DNA of 33,273 nt from Actinomycetota bacterium (GCA_009699505.1 WLOB01000007.1:1-33273); one strand, 5' to 3'; numbered from the stretch's first letter, positions 17,900 through 25,585 are shown. Notes: generated from the sequence alone by a model not told the origin. Numbers and translations: made by a program.

Positions 17900-17912
17900 T
17901 AACCTGCGCCCG
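17900..17912 (+). promoter_or_regulatory. Leaderless-type promoter of the repressor gene
   Basis: TAACCT (17900-17905) + 6 nt + GTG start at 17912. Confidence 0.45.
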
Positions 17913-18403
17913 TGCTCCCGATCGGAAGCCGCATCCGAGTGCGGAGGCTGGAACTCGACCTGACTCAGAAAGAGCTCGGGGAAGCCGTTGGCGACGGGGT
18001 CAGCAAGCAGACCGTGCGCAACTGGGAGGCTGGCCGTTCGGAGCCGACGAAACACAGCGCGGACCTAGCAGCAGCGCTGCAGTGGACCGAAGAAGAGCTC
18101 TGGGCCGGCCCGCCACCGCGGCGAGCGCAGGGCCCGAGGCGCGGCCCTCGGCGCCCAACCGCCGACGAGCGGTTCACGGACGCAGTCGGCGAGGGCCGCA
18201 GCAGCACCAAAGACCTCTTGCGCCAGGTCCGGGAGAGAACCCCCGACCGGCCGTTCCTCGCCTACCCCGAGCAACCAGCCACTCGCAGCGAGGTCGACGA
18301 GCTCCGCGCCCGCCTCGACAAACTCGAAGCCTGGGTCCGCGAACAGGACACCACCGCCACCGCAGCAGTCGACGACGCGGACGACCTCACCGCCGACGCC
18401 TAG
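17912..18403 (+). CDS. XRE-family HTH transcriptional regulator, probable prophage repressor
   Basis: IGSRIRVRRLELDLTQKELGEAVGDGVSKQTVRNWEAGRSEPTKHSADLAAALQWTEEELW; divergent from early operon. Confidence 0.88.
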   Translation: MLPIGSRIRVRRLELDLTQKELGEAVGDGVSKQTVRNWEAGRSEPTKHSADLAAALQWTEEELWAGPPPRRAQGPRRGPRRPTADERFTDAVGEGRSSTKDLLRQVRERTPDRPFLAYPEQPATRSEVDELRARLDKLEAWVREQDTTATAAVDDADDLTADA

Positions 18404-18457
18404 CCGCCTCGCGAGCGCGCACCTGGGCGCCCGCTCGCGCGCACGCGCGAGGCGGTG

Positions 18458-18508
18458 GAGAACGAGAACGAGCTTGAGGTTGAGTTCGAGCTTGAGGTAG
18501 AGGTGGAG
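18458..18508 (+). repeat. (GAGNNN)9 hexanucleotide-phased repeat
   Basis: GAG at 18458, 464, 470, 476, 482, 488, 494, 500, 506. Confidence 0.85.
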
Positions 18509-18510
18509 GC

Positions 18511-18732
18511 GGTAGACCCTTCGAAGGGTCTACCTGAGTCCAGGTAGTGCCTTCGAAGGGGCTTCGAAGGCACTTCGAAGGCACTCGGAAGCCCCTTCGA
18601 AGGGGCTTCGAAGACTCTCCGAAGGGGCTTCGAAGGCACTACCTGAGTCGAGATAGACCCTTCGAAGGCACTACGGAAGACCCTTCGAAGGCGCTTCGAA
18701 GGGTCTACCTGAGCGCAGATAGACCCTTCGAA
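18511..18732. repeat. Composite palindromic iteron array: 11 TTCGAA units (mostly 11-bp phase) plus 3 CTACCTGAG-type inverted-repeat linkers
   Basis: TTCGAA at 18520, 552, 563, 574, 596, 607, 629, 661, 684, 695, 727; degenerate units TCGGAA at 18585 and TCCGAA at 18618 keep the 11-bp phase; 24-bp perfect palindrome 18511-18534; 22-bp perfect palindrome 18588-18609. Confidence 0.95.
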
Positions 18733-18741
18733 GACCCTTGG

Positions 18742-18960
18742 TCAGGCGCCCGGAGGCGCCGGCCTAGAGGCGACGCGGTCGAGGATGGCGAGCATCCTCT
18801 CAACGCGTTCCTCGGGGACACCACACAACGCCAAGCGCTGCCGACGCTGCTCCTCGATGCCCGCGCGACGCATCGCCCGGAACACCTGGCGCTCAGCCTC
18901 GAGCGCCTTGACCTGCATGCCGAACCGGCTGTCGCCGGGGTCCTGAATGGTCGAGGACAT
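18742..18960 (-). CDS. Small hypothetical protein
   Basis: MSSTIQDPGDSRFGMQVKALEAERQVFRAMRRAGIEEQRRQRLALCGVPEERVERMLAILDRVASRPAPPGA; convergent with the repressor. Confidence 0.55.
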   Translation of the reverse strand: MSSTIQDPGDSRFGMQVKALEAERQVFRAMRRAGIEEQRRQRLALCGVPEERVERMLAILDRVASRPAPPGA

Positions 18961-19095
18961 GTCGTCTCCCGTCCGGCGTGGCCTCCATCCCCACCCTGGT
19001 GTGGGTGACCCCGCCGCCGGGCCACATGACGCCCCCCGTTACAAGAGCGCCGCGACGAGAGAGATGACCGTGCCAGCCGCTCCGGACGGACCTCG

Positions 19096-19107
19096 GAACG
19101 TGTGTTC
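19096..19107. promoter_or_regulatory. SOS (LexA/Cheo-box-like) palindrome GAAC-GTGT-GTTC
   Basis: cctcgGAACGTGTGTTCgct matches GAAC-RNRY-GTTC; sits between the 18742..18960 (-) and 19229..19978 (+) genes. Confidence 0.55.
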
Positions 19108-19115
19108 GCTTGGCG

Positions 19116-19142
19116 CCCTGCAGCTCCCCGGAGCATGCAGGG
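19116..19142. other. Strong hairpin in intergenic regulatory region
   Basis: CCCTGCA-GCTCC-CC-GGAGC-a-TGCAGGG, 12 paired bases per arm with one bulge. Confidence 0.7.
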
Positions 19143-19216
19143 GATAACCGATGTAAACCAATCGGTCGTCCAATCGAACACCGGACGAACGTGGGGGAGT
19201 GCCCCGGCTGGGCCGC

Positions 19217-19229
19217 TACTCTGCGCCGA
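19217..19229 (+). promoter_or_regulatory. Leaderless-type promoter of the lipoprotein gene
   Basis: TACTCT (19217-19222) + GCGCCG + ATG at 19229; same spacing as the repressor gene. Confidence 0.45.
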
Positions 19230-19978
19230 TGCGTAGTCACCGTCCCGTCCTGTACCTCATCGCAGTCGCTGCCCTTGGACTCGCCGGCTGTGGCTCCAAC
19301 GACGAACCATCCGCCCCCGTGGGAACCCAAGCTCAAGGGGCTGTGACCACCGTCAGTGCCGAAGAGGCGCCCGACCCGACGAGCGAGATCCGCGGCGTCG
19401 CGGATCGGTTCTACTCGGCCTACGACGCAGGTAAGTGGGACGAAGTCTGCGGGCTCATGGCCCCGAGCGCGAAGGCGCAGCTCGCGCAAGGGGCCGCCTT
19501 CCTTGGCACGAAGCCCGGGGATTGTGCTGGCACTGTCGCCGCAGCTTCAACGGCGGCGGGCAGTACCGGGCCGTCGAAGCCGAACGTAACGACGGTGAAG
19601 GTGGATGGCAGCAAGGCGGTCGCACCTGGGGCTCAAATGCAGGACGGCAGCCCTGCGGATCTAGCGTTTGAGAAGGCCGACGGGAAGTGGTTGATCGCTG
19701 CAGATCCGGAGGAGGAGGGATCGAGCGGCGAGGGCTTGCGCGCTCGCGTGCAGGAGTGGCCGAAAGCCTGGTGTCAGCTAGACGCGGGTGCCTCTCGCGA
19801 AGAACTCCGCAAGGCGCTCGGGAAGCCGACGGGCGGAACGGACGATCAGGACTCGTGGGAAGGCTTCGGGCTCGCGCTGACCGCCTTCTATGACGCCGAT
19901 CTGACGTCGTACCAGCTGCAGGTCGGCGAGGGCGATGTGCCCTGCGCCGACGTGCGCAAGGCCGCCGGCCGCGACTAA
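19229..19978 (+). CDS. Prophage-encoded secreted lipoprotein (candidate lysogenic-conversion/exclusion factor)
   Basis: MRSHRPVLYLIAVAALGLAGCGSNDEPSA signal peptide with LAGC lipobox; then NTF2/SnoaL-like helix ADRFYSAYDAGKWDEVCGLMAPSAKAQL. Confidence 0.8.
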   Translation: MRSHRPVLYLIAVAALGLAGCGSNDEPSAPVGTQAQGAVTTVSAEEAPDPTSEIRGVADRFYSAYDAGKWDEVCGLMAPSAKAQLAQGAAFLGTKPGDCAGTVAAASTAAGSTGPSKPNVTTVKVDGSKAVAPGAQMQDGSPADLAFEKADGKWLIAADPEEEGSSGEGLRARVQEWPKAWCQLDAGASREELRKALGKPTGGTDDQDSWEGFGLALTAFYDADLTSYQLQVGEGDVPCADVRKAAGRD

Positions 19979-20763
19979 CCGTTCTTCTGGCAGTAGTCGG
20001 TGATCGGCCGCGGGTCCTGCGACCCGCGGCCCTGCAGACCGAACCGGCCGTCGTTGACCATGAAGTGCACGTGCCACGCGTTTGCGAAGCCCGCGTGGCC
20101 GAGCACGTCGCCGGCCTGCACGACCTGGCCGACGCGCACCCGCGCGCCCTCGGCGTGACCGAACCCGAGGTGCAGGCCCTTCTTCAGCGGCCCGACCGTC
20201 TCGAGCAGCTCGACCTGGATGATGCCGTCACCGTCGGAGACCGGGTGGCCGCCGGACGGCTGGGCGCCCTTGCCCCACCAGCCGGAGCTGCGCACGTCGA
20301 TGACGCGACAGCGCGCCGGCGCGTACAGCAGCGCGTTCGCCGGGCAGATCAGGTCGATGCCGTCGTGGACCGGCGGGTGCCAGCCCCACGAGTCCTGCGT
20401 AACCTTCGCGACCAGGCGGTGCACGCCGGGCTCCGAGGCCTGCTCGAGACGCTTGACCAGCCGTCGGCGCCAGTCCGCGCGGACGTGGTACCTCTCAAGC
20501 TCGGCCGACGAGAACCGCTTGTTGCGGATCTTGATGCGCAACTCCGGCGTGATGCCGCCCTCGAGCGCGCCGGCGGCAATGCCGTACCCGTACGCGATCG
20601 ACGCGGCGAGCGACCGGTCACCGACGCCATAGGCGCCGGACTCGGGGTGCCGGTACGTCTTGGCGCCCCAGCCCTGCAGCACCTTGTTCATGGTGCGCTC
20701 CCACCCGGCGACGTCCTCGCCGCGCATGGGCGGTGTCGTGACCTTCAGCGTGCGGGAGCTCAT
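19975..20763 (-). CDS. Endolysin with M23 (LytM-type) peptidase domain
   Basis: VHDGIDLICPANALLYAPARCRVIDV...LHLGFGHAEGARVRVGQVVQAGDVLGHAGFANAWHVHFMV; N-terminal peptidoglycan-binding-like segment. Confidence 0.85.
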   Translation of the reverse strand: MSSRTLKVTTPPMRGEDVAGWERTMNKVLQGWGAKTYRHPESGAYGVGDRSLAASIAYGYGIAAGALEGGITPELRIKIRNKRFSSAELERYHVRADWRRRLVKRLEQASEPGVHRLVAKVTQDSWGWHPPVHDGIDLICPANALLYAPARCRVIDVRSSGWWGKGAQPSGGHPVSDGDGIIQVELLETVGPLKKGLHLGFGHAEGARVRVGQVVQAGDVLGHAGFANAWHVHFMVNDGRFGLQGRGSQDPRPITDYCQKNG

Positions 20764-21104
20764 GCCGGGTCCTCCGCGACGGTCTCGTCCTCGGGCTCGA
20801 TGCTGCCGGGGTCGTCGAGATCGTCTGCGTAGCCGACGTTGGGGGTGCTCACCGGGCCGGTCGGCGTCGCGCCGGTCACTCGGACCGTCTGGTCGGCTTG
20901 GCCGTTGTCGCGGCGGAACACGAGCTCCTCCCACTTCTGCGAGCCGAGCAGGAACGTGATCACGACGCCGCCGACGACGATCATCGCGACGCAGAACACG
21001 ATCGCCTTCTCGATCGAGTCGATCGCGCCGAGCAGCGCGACGATGACGGCCGCGATGGAGGCGAGGGCGCCGCTCAGGGCGGCGATGCGGTTGGGGGTGT
21101 TCAT
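20760..21104 (-). CDS. Two-TM membrane protein, probable holin
   Basis: MNTPNRIAALSGALASIAAVIVALLGAIDSIEKAIVFCVAMIVVGGVVITFLLGSQKWEEL + acidic tail; 4-bp overlap with endolysin. Confidence 0.65.
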   Translation of the reverse strand: MNTPNRIAALSGALASIAAVIVALLGAIDSIEKAIVFCVAMIVVGGVVITFLLGSQKWEELVFRRDNGQADQTVRVTGATPTGPVSTPNVGYADDLDDPGSIEPEDETVAEDPA

Positions 21105-21231
21105 AGGTGAGCCCTTCGGGTTCGGTGGCTGTGGATCGCGACGCCGGTGCCGATGGCGACCGCAAGGGGGATGCCGGACACCAGCGCGAGCGCCGGCGTT
21201 GAGAGGACCGCGACGCGGTGCAGGCGAACGC

Positions 21232-21639
21232 TCACGCGACCGGCACCTTGCCGAGCTGGCGGACTTGGTCCTCGAGGCGCATGACGCGGCCGACGAGCGC
21301 CTCAGCGCGTTCCTCCGCGGCCCGCAGGCGGGTGCGGAAGTCGAGCTCCATCTCGTCCTTCGCGGCACGCAGAGAGTCGATCTGGCCGACGACCTGGTCG
21401 ACGCGGGCGTTCGCGCGATCGGCGTCGGCCTGCGCCTCGCTGAGCGACGTGCGCATGTCGTCCATGCGGCCCTTCCACCACGCCTCGCGCTCGTTCGCGG
21501 TCTGCGCCTCGGTGAGCGCCACGTCGGTCGGGCCCTTCCGCCACGACCGGACAGCCTGGAACGCGAGCACCAGCATGGTGCCGAACGCGGCGAACCCTGC
21601 GAGGTAGTCCCCGATGGCGCTAGCAGCGAGGAACAGCAT
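21232..21639 (-). CDS. N-terminally anchored coiled-coil protein (lysis-region)
   Basis: MLFLAASAIGDYLAGFAAFGTMLVLAFQAVRSWRKG then long charged helix. Confidence 0.65.
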   Translation of the reverse strand: MLFLAASAIGDYLAGFAAFGTMLVLAFQAVRSWRKGPTDVALTEAQTANEREAWWKGRMDDMRTSLSEAQADADRANARVDQVVGQIDSLRAAKDEMELDFRTRLRAAEERAEALVGRVMRLEDQVRQLGKVPVA

Positions 21640-22136
21640 CAACGGCGACGGCGGGGTGGAGCCGCGATCTCGGCGAGCCACCACGGCACCAGTGCGCGGT
21701 GCCGCAGAACGAACGACCTGTTCATGACGAGCAATGCGACGGCGTAGTAGACGGCCATCGTCAGAACGGCGGCGCCCTTGAACTCGATGTACAGCGCCAG
21801 GCCGTTGAGGCCGAGCATCAGCGACAGCACAATCGCGCCGCGTGACGCGGGGATCGGCTTACGTAGCGTGATCGACACCACGATCACCGCGCAAGCCGCC
21901 ACGATGATCGCGACGTACAGGTCGGTGGCGTGGCTGCTGATGATCTTCGCGATTGTCAGGCGCTCAACGCCATCGCGAGTGATCAGGCCGACGATGCCGG
22001 CGATGCCGATGAGCATTGCGACGTACGCGTCGGGCCAGACGCTCGAGGCGGCGAGGCGGATGCGTCGCCATGCGGTCGATTCGACGGCGGCGTCCTGGAC
22101 CGCGCGGGCGGTCTGCAGCGGGATCACGGCCGCCAT
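21639..22136 (-). CDS. Multi-TM membrane protein
   Basis: VAMLIGIAGIVGLITRDG..., YVAIIVAACAVIVVSI, AIVLSLMLGLNGLALYI, VLTMAVYYAVALLVM. Confidence 0.6.
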   Translation of the reverse strand: MAAVIPLQTARAVQDAAVESTAWRRIRLAASSVWPDAYVAMLIGIAGIVGLITRDGVERLTIAKIISSHATDLYVAIIVAACAVIVVSITLRKPIPASRGAIVLSLMLGLNGLALYIEFKGAAVLTMAVYYAVALLVMNRSFVLRHRALVPWWLAEIAAPPRRRR

Positions 22137-22450
22137 CCCTTCGTGGTCGGCGACGTGAAGCCGGCGATGCGCGCGATGTCGGTGACACGTCGGCCTTCTG
22201 CGGTGGAGGACACCATCGCGGCGACGACGCACATCCCGAGGACGGCGTGGCCGCCGGCTATTGCTGCCGCGGGGCCGCGGGGGATGTCCCACCCGAACCC
22301 GTACGCGACGACCGGAACGGCGAGCGCGATCGTGACGATGCCCCAGAGGAGGACTGCCCACCGGCGGTACAGGAACGCCATGCGGGCGCAGAAGATGCCT
22401 TCGCCGATCCGCGCGAAGGCGAAGAAGACGAGGAGCGCGTCGATGATCAC
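22124..22450 (-). CDS. Multi-TM membrane protein
   Basis: MIIDALLVFFAFARIGEGIF..., WAVLLWGIVTIALAVPVVAYGFGW, AVLGMCVVAAMVS. Confidence 0.6.
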   Translation of the reverse strand: MIIDALLVFFAFARIGEGIFCARMAFLYRRWAVLLWGIVTIALAVPVVAYGFGWDIPRGPAAAIAGGHAVLGMCVVAAMVSSTAEGRRVTDIARIAGFTSPTTKGWRP

Positions 22451-22686
22451 GACTTGGTCCAGCCCGCAAGCAGCTTCATCGGCGGAACGGGCTCGGAACC
22501 GTCCGCGGCCTTCGTGGTGATCGTGACCCCGTCGCCGTGTTGCTTGGCGGTCAGCGTGACGTCACCGACCGGCCACGATGCTTCGAGGTTCGTTGCGCCA
22601 GCGTCCTCGAGCTTCGACAAGCGCGAGCCAGCCTGGTCAAGTGCAGCGATCAGCCACGCGCGGGAGGTCATCGACGGGAGAGACAT
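22447..22686 (-). CDS. Small hypothetical protein
   Basis: MSLPSMTSRAWLIAALDQAGSRLSKLEDAGATNLEASWPVGDVTLTAKQHGDGVTITTK. Confidence 0.55.
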   Translation of the reverse strand: MSLPSMTSRAWLIAALDQAGSRLSKLEDAGATNLEASWPVGDVTLTAKQHGDGVTITTKAADGSEPVPPMKLLAGWTKS

Positions 22687-23363
22687 CAGAACTCCTGGAC
22701 GGGACGCAGCTGCACATAGGCGTCCGCGATATCGACGCCGGCCTCGCCGGTTTCGGGGTAGTTGAGCATCCGGGCAGTAAGCGACACGACCTGGTTCGCT
22801 GTGAGCGTTCGCCGAATGGATCGGTGCCCGGAGCCGAACGGAAGCGGGTCGACGCTGCTAACGCCCCTACCGATCGCCTCGACCTGCACCGCTCCACTTA
22901 GCGTGCCGTCGATCGAAACGACCGCACCCGCCGACACCGCGAGCTGCCGGGATCGGATAGTTGCCGATACCTCGATGTCGAACTGCCCGGCGTAAGGCGC
23001 AGCGACAGTCGGCTGCGCGGAGGCCCCGCCCTCCCCAGCCCACGCGAACACGCTGGAGCTAGTCAGGGCAGTGATCGAACCAGTGGCGGATCGGCGAGTC
23101 CACGTGGTGATCAAGCGCCAGTCGGCACCGGTGTCCTGGTACCAGAGCTTGCGGTCGGTGGCGAAGTACAGCCGGTCCTCTACGCCGGCGTCCGGGCGGT
23201 TCGCGAAGGTGCCCCGCGAACGGGGAAGCATCAGGCCGTCGAGCTGATTCGTCAGCGTGGCGAAGTCCGCGGGGACGTTCGCCGGGTCGCTGCCGACGGG
23301 CCTGGTCAGCCCGAGGCGGGTGGTGTTCGACGGCACCCCCAGAGGGTCGCCCGCCAGGCCCAC
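22686..23363 (-). CDS. Minor tail / tail-fibre-like protein (GTG start)
   Basis: DQLDGLMLPRSRGTFANRPDAGVEDRLYFATDRKLWYQDTGADWRLI pattern of phage tail appendage proteins; follows gpI-like gene. Confidence 0.65.
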   Translation of the reverse strand: MGLAGDPLGVPSNTTRLGLTRPVGSDPANVPADFATLTNQLDGLMLPRSRGTFANRPDAGVEDRLYFATDRKLWYQDTGADWRLITTWTRRSATGSITALTSSSVFAWAGEGGASAQPTVAAPYAGQFDIEVSATIRSRQLAVSAGAVVSIDGTLSGAVQVEAIGRGVSSVDPLPFGSGHRSIRRTLTANQVVSLTARMLNYPETGEAGVDIADAYVQLRPVQEF

Positions 23364-23398
23364 GCGATCACGCGGGCCATGCGGTGCGCGGGGTCGGT

Positions 23399-24073
23399 CT
23401 ATGGGGTCAGGATGTCCGCGTAGTTCGTGTTTCCGGTCAGAAGCGCCCCATACGTCGGGTAGATGGGCGGCACGTCGTCGTAGTCGCGCTCGTCAGCCAG
23501 GCCGGTGTGCAGCACCACCCACGCCGGCTTGACCGCGCGGCCGGCGGCAAACAGGTCCTCGGGCGTGAAGTCGGGGTGGATGTCCGACGACCGGGGTCGC
23601 ACCTGCAGGTGGTACGCGCTGTCCGTCGTGGGGTCGGCCGGGTTGTAGCGGTCGCGGACGACAACGCGCTTCGCGCCCACCATCATCGCCTTCATCGCTT
23701 CGACGATCGCCGCGGTAGTGCCGCGCTCGAGGCGGGGACGACGGGCAACCCGGGCACGGATCGCCGCGACTACGGCCGGAGGTACGGAGGGCCCGACGTC
23801 CTGCGGGTGCACGGTCTCGCCGTAGAACTGAGCCGCCCACGGAAGGAACTCCGGCCTGCACGTTGCCGGGTCAGCGGCGACGATCCATCCCGGACGGCCG
23901 GCGTCGTCCTCACGCGCGACGTGCTCGAGCTCGTCCCACATCGACGCCTTCGCGTCGACAAGGGCAGCCAGGAGAAACCCGCCGTCGCTGTCGCGGTCGG
24001 TCTGAGCGCCGAGCCGCTTGTATCGCTCGGCGGCGAGCGGCCGCATGCCCCACGGCGGCTGACGGATGCTCAC
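23399..24073 (-). CDS. Tail protein, P2 gpI-like (GTG start)
   Basis: VSIRQPPWGMRPLAAERYKRLGAQTD...EFLPWAAQFYGE; directly follows baseplate J-like gene. Confidence 0.7.
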   Translation of the reverse strand: MSIRQPPWGMRPLAAERYKRLGAQTDRDSDGGFLLAALVDAKASMWDELEHVAREDDAGRPGWIVAADPATCRPEFLPWAAQFYGETVHPQDVGPSVPPAVVAAIRARVARRPRLERGTTAAIVEAMKAMMVGAKRVVVRDRYNPADPTTDSAYHLQVRPRSSDIHPDFTPEDLFAAGRAVKPAWVVLHTGLADERDYDDVPPIYPTYGALLTGNTNYADILTP

Positions 24074-25251
24074 CGGTCGAGCACCGTGATCGTCACCGTG
24101 CCGGGCAGCGGAAGCGGGAGCAGCCCTTCGAGCTCGAGGTCGGCGTTGACGCCGTTGATCGTCACCGACGTGCGGGCCCTGTCGACGCCGGTGACGGTGC
24201 CGAGCCGCTCGATGACCTCGGCGATGTAGACGCCGGTGGTCTGCGCCCAGCGGGGCGGACTGTCGCCGCCCTCTTCTCCCGGCCGAGGCGGCTCGCCCCA
24301 ACGGGCCGGCGACAGGTAGGAAGTCACGACGTCCTGCGCAAGGGCAGCGATGACGTCGTGGTCGTAGCCCGGCCACGCCAGAACGGTCGCCGCGACGTTC
24401 ACGGTCGTGTAGTCCGCCGTGACCACGTGCGCCTCGATCGTCGACGTGAGTGCGGCGTCGAGCAGCGCCTGGGCGGCTGCGACGACAGGGCCGGGCGGGG
24501 CTGTGCCGTCGGCGGCTCGGATGCCGACCGTGAAGTGGCCAGCCGCAACGGTGTCAAGGGGCGGGCCGGGGTCGGTGTTCTCGAGGCAGAGCGCCGCCTC
24601 GACACCTGGAACCTTCAGGGCGACGAACTCGGCGATGTCTGCAGCGGCGATCGGGCGGGGCGCCATGATGCGCGCGAGGCGTACGAGTCGGCCGAGGTGC
24701 GCGTACCGATCCTCCTCTTCAAGAGCGCCGGCCAGCGGACCGTCGAGCTCGGCGGCTACGCCGAACGGGAACTGCTCAAGGCCGAGAAGGTCCCCGGACG
24801 TGCCGTTGACGGCCGTGCCGACCTGCAGCGTCTGCACGGGGACTCCGGTGATCTCGGTCGTGCCGATGCTTGCGGCGTGGGCGCCGAGCGTCTGGATCGA
24901 CACCGGCTCGCCGTCGGGACCGATCCCCTCAAGGATTGTGCCGTCAGGCACGGTGACCGCGGTCGCGCCGGAGACGAGCAGTGTCGCGGTGCCCGTGGCG
25001 GGCGTTGCGAGACGACGGGGCTCCTGCAGCAGGCGGGTGAGGACGTCGATGACGATCTCCTCGGCCACGGTCAGGGCGAGCTGCGCGACGTCGGCCGCGG
25101 TCTGCGCGTCCGTCTCCACGTCCCACTCAAGCAGCGAGCCGGGGGCCAGAGTGATGTTCGGGAAGCGGTCAGCGAGCGTGTCCCGGGCGCGCTGGACGAG
25201 CATCTCGGGGTCGGCCTCGAACGGGCCGGCGACGAAGTCTTCTTCGGCCAT
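24070..25251 (-). CDS. Baseplate assembly protein J-like
   Basis: ARDTLADRFPNITLAPGSLLEWDVETDAQTAADVAQ...GTATLLVSGATAVTVPDGTILEG. Confidence 0.85.
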   Translation of the reverse strand: MAEEDFVAGPFEADPEMLVQRARDTLADRFPNITLAPGSLLEWDVETDAQTAADVAQLALTVAEEIVIDVLTRLLQEPRRLATPATGTATLLVSGATAVTVPDGTILEGIGPDGEPVSIQTLGAHAASIGTTEITGVPVQTLQVGTAVNGTSGDLLGLEQFPFGVAAELDGPLAGALEEEDRYAHLGRLVRLARIMAPRPIAAADIAEFVALKVPGVEAALCLENTDPGPPLDTVAAGHFTVGIRAADGTAPPGPVVAAAQALLDAALTSTIEAHVVTADYTTVNVAATVLAWPGYDHDVIAALAQDVVTSYLSPARWGEPPRPGEEGGDSPPRWAQTTGVYIAEVIERLGTVTGVDRARTSVTINGVNADLELEGLLPLPLPGTVTITVLDR

Positions 25252-25577
25252 CAGGCGGTACCGGTGACGCGGACGCCGACGATGGCTCCGGTGTCGGGGT
25301 CGGCGACGGCATCCCACTCAGCACGGTCTTCGAACTGGTCGAGAACGTCGGCGATCTCGTCGGCGTCGACGCTGGTGCCGAAGCGCGGGTCGGTGATGCC
25401 GAGCTCGGGATTCTCGATGCGCAGGCCGATGCGGGTCAGCAGGATCGCCCGTGTGCACTGGCGAACCTCGGCGAGGCTGTCCTGCGGGACGGTGGCGAAC
25501 GTCCCGACCCCGGTCTCGGGGTCGGCGGTCGCAGGGTCAAGTCGCAGCGGGATGGCGGGGTGTCCGGGGTCGGCCAT
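25251..25577 (-). CDS. GPW/gp25-family baseplate wedge protein
   Basis: EVRQCTRAILLTRIGLRIENPELGITDPRFG; precedes gpJ-like gene. Confidence 0.8.
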   Translation of the reverse strand: MADPGHPAIPLRLDPATADPETGVGTFATVPQDSLAEVRQCTRAILLTRIGLRIENPELGITDPRFGTSVDADEIADVLDQFEDRAEWDAVADPDTGAIVGVRVTGTA

Positions 25578-25585
25578 GAGGTGGC

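Noticed and set aside
18511-18732. Considered as a CRISPR array
   Set aside because: Repeat unit is only about 11 bp, palindromic and contiguous, with no unique 25-40 bp spacers and no cas genes nearby.
18400-19008. ORFs 18400..18639 (-) and 18547..19008 (+) with MPSKGLRRHFEG / PSKPLRRVFE repeats
   Set aside because: The same peptide pattern appears on both strands because the DNA is palindromic; treated as repeat DNA rather than protein. Not absolutely excluded.
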